A DNA stretch of 64,000 nucleotides from Paucibacter sp. DJ2R-2. Its GTDB lineage: Bacteria; Pseudomonadota; Gammaproteobacteria; Burkholderiales; Burkholderiaceae_C. Of the stretch, positions 56,802 to 64,000 are shown piece after piece (positions within the stretch are counted from its first letter, which is position 1; every line of letters begins with the position of its first letter). Below the pieces are notes generated by a model. It did no database searches, was not told the DNA's origin, and worked only from the letters and a program-made list of their open reading frames with translations. Location: positions 124,001 to 188,000 of the forward strand of contig NZ_JAJIRT010000009.1 of assembly GCF_025717675.1 (NCBI RefSeq), in the 5' to 3' direction. A program made the translations under genes and the position numbers.

Positions 56802-58922
56802 ATGGGAGATATGACCTCCGAGGGCGCCAGCCTGAGCGCCGGCATCGACCTGAGCCAGTTTTACCAAGTCTTCTTCGAAGAGGCGGCCGAGAACCTCGAC
56901 ACCATGGAACAGCTGCTGCTGAACCTGAATGTCGAAACCGCCGACGACGAGGAACTCAACGCGATTTTCCGCTGCGCCCACTCCATCAAGGGCGGCGCTG
57001 CGACCTTCGGCTTCAGCGATGTAGCCGAGCTGACCCACCAAATGGAGACGCTGCTCGACAAGCTACGCCGCCATGAGCTCAACGCCACGTCGCCCATGGT
57101 CGACGTGCTCTTGCAGTCCGGTGATGCCTTGCGCGCCCAACTGGGCCGCCACCAGGGCTCCGGTGCAGCCGCCGTGGACACCAGTGATCTGCTAGTCAGC
57201 ATTCGCAGCTTTGTCGAAGGCGAGCAAGCCGCCGCGCCTGCACCCGCGCCCAAAGCGGCTGCCGCCGCACCGGCACCGGCGCCCCGAGCAGCAGCGCCAG
57301 CCAAGCCGACCGCCCGTGAACTGGAGCTGCAAGTCGGCCCACTGAGCGACCTGAGCCTGGCCGACAATCTGGTCGAGCTGTTCAAGGAAATCACCGACCT
57401 CGGCACCATCGAGCCGCTGGACGGCGGAGTGGCCGCTGACGGGGTGCGTCGATTCAAGGTCCTGACCGGCAGCTCGGACAACGATCTGCTCGATCTGTTC
57501 ACCTTCCATGTGGCCCGCGAACAGGTCAAGCTGACGCCCTTTGGCCCCGGCTTCGGCTTTCATGCCGACGCTCCGGGCGCTCCAGCTGCGGAGGAGAAAG
57601 ACAACGACCCCGGCTACGGCTTCTTCGACAACGCACCGGGCGTGCCCGACAGCGCCGAAGCTGGCACCGAACTCAAAGTACAGGCCGAAGCGGCCAAGCC
57701 AGTGGTGGCGGCCGCCCCCGCCGTCAAGGCCGAGGCTCGGCCGGCTGCCGCAGGCATGGAGCAATCCACGCTGCGCGTGTCCATCGAGAAGGTCGACCAG
57801 CTGATCAATCTGGTCGGCGAACTCGTGATCACCCAAGCCATGCTGGCGCAGAACAGCCGCGATCTGGCACCTGGCCTGTACCAACAACTGGCCTCCGGCC
57901 TGGCCGATCTGGAGCGCAACACCCGAGATCTGCAAGAGTCGGTGATGTCGATCCGCATGATTCCCATGTCGGTCGTCTTCAACCGTTTCCCACGCATGTT
58001 GCGCGACCTCGCCGCCAAGCTGGGCAAGAAGGTCGAGCTGGTGACTCAGGGTGAAGCCACCGAACTGGACAAGAGTCTGGTTGAAAAGATCACCGACCCG
58101 CTGACCCACCTGGTGCGCAACAGCTGCGACCATGGCATCGAGCAACCGGCCGACCGCGTCGCCAAGGGCAAGCCCGAGCAAGGCACCATCACCCTCGTCG
58201 CTTCGCACCAGGGCGGCTCGATCGTGATCGAGGTGCGCGACGATGGCCGCGGCCTGAACCGCGAAAAGCTGATCAAGAAGGCCCGCGAAAAAGGCATCGA
58301 CGCGCCAGACACCATGACCGACTCGGAGGTCTGGGGCCTGATCTTCGCGCCCGGCTTCTCCACGGCCGACCAAGTGACCGACGTCTCGGGCCGCGGTGTC
58401 GGCATGGACGTGGTGAAACGGAACATCACCTCGCTCGGCGGCACGGTGGAGATCGATTCCGCTGAAGGCTACGGCATGAAGGTCTCGGTGCGCCTGCCAC
58501 TGACCCTGGCCATCATGGACGGAATGAGCGTGGGCGTCGGCGAAGAGGTCTACATCCTGCCGCTGTCCTCTGTGGTCGAGTCCTTCCAAGTGCAGGCCGA
58601 CACCATCAAGACGGTGGCCGGCTCGGGCCGTGTGGTGGAGGTGCGTGACGAGTACATGCCCGTCATTGGCCTAGAAACCATCTTCAATGTGCCGCGCTTC
58701 GACTTCGAACATGTCTCGTCCATCATGGTGGTCGTCGAGGCCGAAGGCGGCCGGGTCGCCCTGCTGGTGGACGAACTGCTCGGCCAGCAGCAGGTGGTGG
58801 TGAAGAACTTGGAAGCGAACTACCGCAAGGTCACCGATGTGTCCGGCGCCACCATCATGGGCGATGGCCGGGTCGCGCTGATCCTGGACGTCGGCAGCCT
58901 GGTCCGCCGTTCGCGCCATTGA
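56802..58922 (+). CDS. cheA: Chemotaxis histidine kinase CheA
   Basis: A 706-residue kinase: P1 domain with phospho-His60 in RCAHSIKGGAATFGF, an Ala/Pro linker, a middle region (about 170-300), then dimerisation, HATPase (HLVRNSCDHGIE, DDGRGLNREK, GRGVGMDVV) and CheW-like P5 domains. The middle region is unlike the E. coli P2 domain and holds two related motifs, GFGFHADAPGAP and GYGFFDNAPGVP. The ATG at 56802 has GGAGCAAAGC upstream. Confidence 0.95.
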   Translation: MGDMTSEGASLSAGIDLSQFYQVFFEEAAENLDTMEQLLLNLNVETADDEELNAIFRCAHSIKGGAATFGFSDVAELTHQMETLLDKLRRHELNATSPMVDVLLQSGDALRAQLGRHQGSGAAAVDTSDLLVSIRSFVEGEQAAAPAPAPKAAAAAPAPAPRAAAPAKPTARELELQVGPLSDLSLADNLVELFKEITDLGTIEPLDGGVAADGVRRFKVLTGSSDNDLLDLFTFHVAREQVKLTPFGPGFGFHADAPGAPAAEEKDNDPGYGFFDNAPGVPDSAEAGTELKVQAEAAKPVVAAAPAVKAEARPAAAGMEQSTLRVSIEKVDQLINLVGELVITQAMLAQNSRDLAPGLYQQLASGLADLERNTRDLQESVMSIRMIPMSVVFNRFPRMLRDLAAKLGKKVELVTQGEATELDKSLVEKITDPLTHLVRNSCDHGIEQPADRVAKGKPEQGTITLVASHQGGSIVIEVRDDGRGLNREKLIKKAREKGIDAPDTMTDSEVWGLIFAPGFSTADQVTDVSGRGVGMDVVKRNITSLGGTVEIDSAEGYGMKVSVRLPLTLAIMDGMSVGVGEEVYILPLSSVVESFQVQADTIKTVAGSGRVVEVRDEYMPVIGLETIFNVPRFDFEHVSSIMVVVEAEGGRVALLVDELLGQQQVVVKNLEANYRKVTDVSGATIMGDGRVALILDVGSLVRRSRH

Positions 58923-58967
58923 TCCGGCTTCGGCCGGTTCTTTACCCAAGAAACTCAGAGGTATTCG

Positions 58968-60779
58968 ATGAATTTGAGCGCCATGCTCCGAATGTTCAGC
59001 ATCCGCACCCGCATGATCGGCGCCATTGCCATGGTTCTGGCCTTGCTGGTGATCGTGGGTGGTGTCGGCCTGTACGGCATGAACTCGCTGCGCGGCCAGA
59101 GCCAGCAGTTCGCGGAAAAGTCGGTGGGTGATGCCCATCACATGACCTTGTTGATCGAGGCCATGGGCAATCTGCGGCGCTATGAAAAGGACATGGTGAT
59201 CAATCATGCCCAGGCCGATCAGGTCAAGACATACCACCAGAAATGGGATGAAGCCCGCAAGGCGTTGGAAGATAACGTCAAGGAGTTGATGCACGGCCAC
59301 GAGGACGCCAACAACAAGGTGCTGGGCCAGATCCTGCCCTTGATGAACGACTACGTGGCCAAGGCTCAACCCGTCCTGGGACAGTTGGAATCCGGGAGCA
59401 TGGCCAGCGCCAGCGACGCCAATGCCGCGCTGAAGGGGGCCAAGGAACACGCACAAGAGGCCGAGAAGCTGTTGGCCGAACTGCGCAAGTCACTGACCCA
59501 GGAATCAGACAAGGCCATGAAGGCCAGCGAGTCCACGCAAGGCACGGTGTTCACTGTGTTCATCGCCGTGCTGATTCTCAGCTCGGTGATCGTGGTGCCC
59601 CTGACCTTGCTCAATATGCAGAGCATCTGCACACCGCTGGCAGAAGCCGGCGCCTTGGCCGATGCCATTGCCAAGGGTGACTTGACCATGACCGCCAAGG
59701 AGGTGGTCGGACAGGATGAAGCCTCGCATCTGATGAACTCGCTGCAAAACATGCAGCAGGCCCTGCAAAGTCTGGTCGGTCATCTGCGCGTTTCGGCCGA
59801 CAGCATCCGCACGGCCTCGGTCGAGATTGCCACCGGAAACCAGGACCTGTCGGGCCGCACCGAGCAGACGGCGTCCAACCTCCAGCAGGCGGCTTCCTCC
59901 ATGGTGCAGCTGACCGGCACGGTCAAGCAAACGGCGGATTCGGCGCGTACCGCCAACCAGTTGGCCAATTCGGCCTCCACCGCAGCAGCCAAGGGCGGTG
60001 ATGTGGTGGGCCAGGTCGTCGCGACCATGGACGAGATCAACACCAGCTCCAAGAAGATCAGCGACATCATCGGCGTGATCGATGGCATCGCCTTCCAAAC
60101 CAATATCCTCGCCCTGAATGCAGCCGTCGAAGCGGCCCGTGCGGGCGAGCAAGGCCGTGGCTTTGCTGTCGTGGCCAGTGAGGTTCGTTCGCTCGCTCAG
60201 CGCAGCGCCGAGGCCGCGCGTGAAATCAAGACCTTGATCGGCGCCAGCGTCGAACGGGTCGAAACCGGCTCGCGCCTGGTGCAGGACGCCGGCACCTCGA
60301 TGACCGAGATCGTCACCAGCGTGCAGCGCGTCAGCGACATCATTGGCGAAATCTCGGCCGCCGCCAGCGAGCAAAGCGACGGCATTGGCCAGGTCAATCA
60401 ATCTGTGGTCCAGCTGGACCAAATGACCCAGCAGAACGCAGCCCTGGTGGAGGAATCCGCGGCGGCTGCCGAAAGCCTGAAAGACCAGGCCGAGCGACTG
60501 GCCGAAGCCGTGGACCGCTTCCGGGTCACGGCCGAAGCCAAGCCCGCACATGGCGCAGGATTCGGAGCAGGCAAGTCTCGCCCACATGCATCGGCCAGCC
60601 AGCAGGCCGCAGCGCCCCGCCCGGCCGCCAGCAAGATGGTCAAGCCTGCTGCTGCCAGCCCGCGCCCGGCAGCAAGCCAGGCCTCGCACTCACCTGCACC
60701 GGCCGCACGCCCTAGCGCCCCAGCTCGTTCGCCGGCTCCTGCTCCGGCACAAGCCGAGGGCGACTGGGAATCGTTCTGA
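58968..60779 (+). CDS. Methyl-accepting chemotaxis protein (four-helix-bundle sensor)
   Basis: A 603-residue receptor with transmembrane helices at about 15-38 and 197-217, a periplasmic four-helix-bundle sensor ([18 protein letters not shown]), HAMP and a signalling hairpin with the tip [20 protein letters not shown]. After the coiled coil comes an 80-residue Ala/Pro/Ser linker ending GDWESF, a CheR/CheB-type docking pentapeptide (xWxxF). Ligand unknown. Its signalling domain is nearly identical to that of the next receptor. Confidence 0.93.
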   Translation: MNLSAMLRMFSIRTRMIGAIAMVLALLVIVGGVGLYGMNSLRGQSQQFAEKSVGDAHHMTLLIEAMGNLRRYEKDMVINHAQADQVKTYHQKWDEARKALEDNVKELMHGHEDANNKVLGQILPLMNDYVAKAQPVLGQLESGSMASASDANAALKGAKEHAQEAEKLLAELRKSLTQESDKAMKASESTQGTVFTVFIAVLILSSVIVVPLTLLNMQSICTPLAEAGALADAIAKGDLTMTAKEVVGQDEASHLMNSLQNMQQALQSLVGHLRVSADSIRTASVEIATGNQDLSGRTEQTASNLQQAASSMVQLTGTVKQTADSARTANQLANSASTAAAKGGDVVGQVVATMDEINTSSKKISDIIGVIDGIAFQTNILALNAAVEAARAGEQGRGFAVVASEVRSLAQRSAEAAREIKTLIGASVERVETGSRLVQDAGTSMTEIVTSVQRVSDIIGEISAAASEQSDGIGQVNQSVVQLDQMTQQNAALVEESAAAAESLKDQAERLAEAVDRFRVTAEAKPAHGAGFGAGKSRPHASASQQAAAPRPAASKMVKPAAASPRPAASQASHSPAPAARPSAPARSPAPAPAQAEGDWESF

Positions 60780-60841
60780 TCACCCTTCGTCTTCCTCCTC
60801 CTTCGCAACACGTCAAACCCGAACTTCCAACGAGGTAAGCC

Positions 60842-61372
60842 ATGGAAACCACCCGAGACAATGTGCCGGCGCTGCGCCAGGACAATGGAAACCTTGCCCT
60901 GAAGGCGCACGGCCCGGCGAGCGGCGAGTACCTGACCTTCCGCCTCGGTGCCGAGGAGTACGGCATTGACATCCTGAAGGTCCAGGAAATCCGTTCTTAT
61001 GAGCCGCCGACCCGCATCGCCAACGCGCCCGATTTCATCAAGGGCGTGGTCAATCTGCGCGGTGTCATCGTCCCCATCGTCGACCTGCGTCTGAAGCTGG
61101 GCTGCCCCAGCGCCGAGTACAACAGCTTCACCGTGGTGATCGTGCTCAATGTGCGCAACCGCGTGGTTGGCGCCGTCGTGGACTCGGTCTCCGATGTGTT
61201 GGAACTGAACCGCGACGCGATCCGCCCGGCACCGGAATTGAGCTCCGCTTCGGTCGACACCAGCTTCATCACCGGCATCGGTACGGTCAGCGACCGCATG
61301 TTGATCCTGATGGACATCGAAGGATTGATGAGCAGCGCGGACATGGGCTTGATGGACTCGCTGGCCATGTAA
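60842..61372 (+). CDS. cheW: Chemotaxis adaptor CheW
   Basis: The 176-residue SH3-like adaptor couples receptors to CheA. A CheW domain (about 28-165) with [19 protein letters not shown] and [18 protein letters not shown] is complete. The start ATG has GAGG upstream. It lies between two receptor genes in the operon. Confidence 0.95.
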   Translation: METTRDNVPALRQDNGNLALKAHGPASGEYLTFRLGAEEYGIDILKVQEIRSYEPPTRIANAPDFIKGVVNLRGVIVPIVDLRLKLGCPSAEYNSFTVVIVLNVRNRVVGAVVDSVSDVLELNRDAIRPAPELSSASVDTSFITGIGTVSDRMLILMDIEGLMSSADMGLMDSLAM

Positions 61373-61468
61373 GTTTCACCCGCGCCAGCTTTGGCGACGG
61401 GATGTCATGCCCTGCCGGCACTGCCGGTGGAGGAACAAGTCTTCGAAGCATTCGTTGGAGCAGCCACT

Positions 61469-63640
61469 ATGGCATCAGGTGTGACCTCGATCGCACGGCG
61501 CGTTTCGTTGGTGGGGGTGATCGCCCTGGCGGGCTCCCTGCTGACCGTCAGCGGCGCCGTCAGTGTTCTCTTGACCCGGGTGGCACATGAGCGGGTCACC
61601 AGCTGGGTCGGAGACAAGACGCAGTCCCTGGTCGATTCCATGACGGCCATGGACGATGTGGCCAAGACCATGGTGCAGCAGAGCTACGGCACCTTCCGCC
61701 AGGAATTCGGGCCGGTGTTCCAGCTTGATGAGAGCACCGGTGACCTGCGTGACTGGGGCCCCAAACTCAATGGAAACACCACCCAGGTGGACAAGTTTGC
61801 CGGCACCACCGGTGGCGCCGCCTCCATCTTCTCGATCAAGGGCGATGACTTCGTCCGCATCACTTCCTCGTTGAAGAATGCCTCTGGCGAGCGCAATACG
61901 GCCCCGCTGGGCAAGAACCACCCGGGCTATGCCAGCCTGATGCAGGGCAAGCCATTTGCCGGCCGCGTGGTGCTCGAGGGCAAGGTCTTCATGGCCTACT
62001 ACGACCCGATCAAGAGCGAGGCCGGCAAGATCATCGGTCTGCTGGCGATCGCGCTGGACATGGAGGGCTTCCAAAAGGCCATGGACAAGATGGCGGCCGA
62101 CGCCAAGTTCTTCGAGTCCGGTGGCACTTACGCCATTGCTGCAGACGCCGATGGCAAAAACGCCCGGCTGGTGTCACACCCCACGGCGAAGAACAAACTG
62201 GTCAGCGAGGTGTCACCAGAGTTCGACAAATTCATGACCGCGCTGATGGCCTCCAAAGACGGCTATGTCGCGGATGCGCCCGATGTGCTGAACGGCAAGG
62301 GCGGCAGCTATTTCGCTGTCGGCCGGCGCAATCCGCAAGGCGGCTTCTGGATCATCGCCCAGGTCTCACGCAGCGAGTCCATGGCTTCGCACTGGGCCAC
62401 CCTGGTGCCGTTCTGGATCATGCTGAGCTTGACCACGGCCGGCCTGGGTTTCGGCCTGTTCTGGATGATGCGCAACTGGATCACCAAGCCGCTCGGCGAC
62501 CTGACCGACGCCATCAGCTCAATTGCCCAAGGCGACCTGTCGCAATCGGTGCTCAGCCAGCGCAATGACGAAATCGGCCTGCTGATCCAGCAGACCGAAT
62601 CCATGCGCGAGCGCCTGGCCGAAACCATCGGTACGGTTCGGCAGTCCTCCGATTCGATCGGCACGGCCAGTGCAGAAATTGCCTCCGGCAATCAAGACCT
62701 CAGCCAGCGCACGGAACAGACGGCCTCCAATCTTCAACTGGCCGCTTCTTCGATGACCGAGCTGACGGGCACCGTCAAGCAAACGGCCGATTCGGCCCAG
62801 ACCGCCAACCAGCTGGTGTCGTCTGCGGCCACGGCCGCAGCCAAGGGTGGCCAAGTGGTCGGCCAGGTGGTCGCTACCATGGACGAAATCAATGCCAGCT
62901 CACGCAAGATCAACGACATCATCGGCGTGATCGACGGCATCGCCTTCCAGACCAACATCCTGGCTTTGAATGCTGCCGTCGAGGCCGCGCGGGCCGGCGA
63001 GCAAGGACGCGGCTTCGCGGTGGTTGCCAGCGAGGTGCGCTCATTGGCTCAGCGCAGCGCCGAAGCGGCCAAGGAGATCAAGACCCTGATCGGCGCCAGT
63101 GTCGAGCGTGTCGAAGTGGGTTCTCGCCTGGTGAACGAGGCCGGCAACTCCATGACCGACATCGTCTCCAGCGTGCAGCGGGTGCAGGACATCATCGGCG
63201 AGATCACCGCAGCGGCCAGCGAGCAGAGTGACGGCATCGGCCAGGTCAACCAGTCGGTGGTGCAGCTCGATCAGATGACGCAGCAGAATGCGGCCCTGGT
63301 TGAAGAGTCTGCGGCCGCGGCCGAAAGCCTGCGCGACCAAGCACAGCGCTTGATTGAGGCAGTCTCGGTCTTCCATTTGGCCAAGTCCAGCATGGTGAGC
63401 CAAAGCCCCGCTCGGTCCAAGCCGGCCAGCTCAAGCAAGACGGTGTCCGCATCGCCCGCCCCCCGGCCAGCCAGCACATCCACCAGCAAGCCCAAGCCCG
63501 CGATGAAGACGGCCAAGGCGCCTGCAGCTGCACCGAATGTCAGCGAAGCCGGCAGCCCACCAAGCCGAGCACCCGCACCGTCACGTGCGAGCAGCCCCGC
63601 CAGTCCGCCCCAGCAAGAGGGTGACTGGGAGAGCTTTTGA
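61469..63640 (+). CDS. Methyl-accepting chemotaxis protein (Cache_3/Cache_2 sensor)
   Basis: A 723-residue receptor. The ATG at 61469 has GGAG upstream and is preferred to a TTG 26 codons earlier. A transmembrane helix (about 15-38), a large periplasmic Cache-type sensor (about 40-310, with GKVFMAYYDPIKSEAGKIIG), a second helix near 312-335, HAMP, the conserved signalling hairpin and a long Pro/Ser/Lys tail ending GDWESF are seen. Cache_3/Cache_2 sensors bind small organic acids in known cases; the ligand here is unknown. Confidence 0.92.
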   Translation: MASGVTSIARRVSLVGVIALAGSLLTVSGAVSVLLTRVAHERVTSWVGDKTQSLVDSMTAMDDVAKTMVQQSYGTFRQEFGPVFQLDESTGDLRDWGPKLNGNTTQVDKFAGTTGGAASIFSIKGDDFVRITSSLKNASGERNTAPLGKNHPGYASLMQGKPFAGRVVLEGKVFMAYYDPIKSEAGKIIGLLAIALDMEGFQKAMDKMAADAKFFESGGTYAIAADADGKNARLVSHPTAKNKLVSEVSPEFDKFMTALMASKDGYVADAPDVLNGKGGSYFAVGRRNPQGGFWIIAQVSRSESMASHWATLVPFWIMLSLTTAGLGFGLFWMMRNWITKPLGDLTDAISSIAQGDLSQSVLSQRNDEIGLLIQQTESMRERLAETIGTVRQSSDSIGTASAEIASGNQDLSQRTEQTASNLQLAASSMTELTGTVKQTADSAQTANQLVSSAATAAAKGGQVVGQVVATMDEINASSRKINDIIGVIDGIAFQTNILALNAAVEAARAGEQGRGFAVVASEVRSLAQRSAEAAKEIKTLIGASVERVEVGSRLVNEAGNSMTDIVSSVQRVQDIIGEITAAASEQSDGIGQVNQSVVQLDQMTQQNAALVEESAAAAESLRDQAQRLIEAVSVFHLAKSSMVSQSPARSKPASSSKTVSASPAPRPASTSTSKPKPAMKTAKAPAAAPNVSEAGSPPSRAPAPSRASSPASPPQQEGDWESF

Positions 63641-63699
63641 GGCGCAGCCGCCTGCCCCTACCCTACCCGCCGCGCTCCGACCATCGCAGAGGATCCCTC

Positions 63700-64000
63700 A
63701 TGTTCGATTCCATCAAAACCCGCCTGATCACGCTCAGCATTGTGGTGGTGGTGCTCACCCTGAGTTTGGCCACGATCGCCAACTATGTGATCGTGCGAAG
63801 CCACACCTACAGCAGCGAGCTGGCCAGTCTGGACGCCCTTGCGGCTGGACGCGCGGCCACCATCAATCAATGGGTGAGCACCCAGCGCGACATCGTCAGC
63901 TCCATGGTGCCGGCAGCGGCCGAGGCAGATCCCAAGCCCTATCTGGTGCAGGCCGCCAAGTCAGGTCGGCTGGAAGCGGCCTATATCGGCCATGCCGACA
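63700..64000 (+). CDS. Methyl-accepting chemotaxis protein, 3' end beyond window
   Basis: The start is seen in full: AGAGGA at 63688-63693 and ATG at 63700. The first 100 residues are MFDSIKTRLITLSIVVVVLT (a transmembrane helix) and the beginning of a periplasmic dCache-like sensor (RSHTYSSELASLDALAAGR). Given two receptors immediately upstream, it is most likely a third receptor of the same operon. The signalling domain is outside the window. Confidence 0.75.
   Translation, partial: MFDSIKTRLITLSIVVVVLTLSLATIANYVIVRSHTYSSELASLDALAAGRAATINQWVSTQRDIVSSMVPAAAEADPKPYLVQAAKSGRLEAAYIGHAD

Overview
The window looks like the chromosome of a high-GC betaproteobacterium of the order Burkholderiales, close to the Roseateles/Pelomonas/Mitsuaria type. 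The basis is conserved gene order and protein style: hisZ next to purA, Alteromonad-free hfq-hflX-hflK-hflC order, the sucA-sucB-lpdA set, Ala/Pro-rich chemoreceptor tails, and frequent GTG/TTG starts. No sequence search was run, so genus is inference. No IS element, prophage, integron or CRISPR array was seen; this is mostly core chromosome.

Layout. 1-4282 (+): a 5'-truncated amidase, a DadA-like FAD oxidoreductase and the bifunctional NAD(P)HX repair enzyme. 4292-23931 (-): a long run of housekeeping genes in two blocks also known from E. coli, namely ndk, rlmN, pilW, rodZ-like, ispG, hisS, yfgM, bamB, der and then hfq, hflX, hflK, hflC, a DUF2065 gene, hisZ, purA, a phosphoribosyltransferase and rnr. 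A tRNA-Leu(CAG) gene lies on the + strand between rnr and the phosphoribosyltransferase. 24051-28342 (-): rluB with very long low-complexity tails, scpB and rluD. 28491-34417: bamD (+), a DinG/YoaA helicase (-), a DUF465 protein (-), a PP2C phosphatase (+), then a secreted coiled-coil protein coupled to zapE (-).

34500-40317 (-) encodes the 2-oxoglutarate dehydrogenase complex (sucA, sucB, lpdA), with a terminator-like hairpin between sucA and sucB and a palindromic repeat between sucB and lpdA. 40774-43725 (+) holds a 2OG-Fe(II) oxygenase behind a promoter overlapping a Fur-like box, a small cysteine-cluster protein and a peptide-type ABC solute-binding protein. After a terminator comes a 169-bp inverted-repeat element. 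44038-48620 (-) is a lipid or amino-acid oxidation block (nitronate monooxygenase, acyl-CoA dehydrogenase, etfA, etfB) with a palindromic operator ahead of etfB; murI follows on +.

49684-64000 is a signalling region. A three-gene translationally overlapping set (GGDEF cyclase, TonB-dependent receptor, YfiR-family periplasmic protein) resembles the YfiN/YfiR c-di-GMP control pair with a receptor inserted. A REC-histidine kinase and a NarL-type regulator are divergent from a chemotaxis operon: a FQDM-motif protein, cheY, cheA, an MCP, cheW, a second MCP and the start of a third MCP cut by the window end.

The least explained parts are the two intergenic palindromic elements, the YfiR/receptor/cyclase set, the Fur-box oxygenase locus with its unusual flanking intergenic region, and the 330-bp gap between scpB and rluD.
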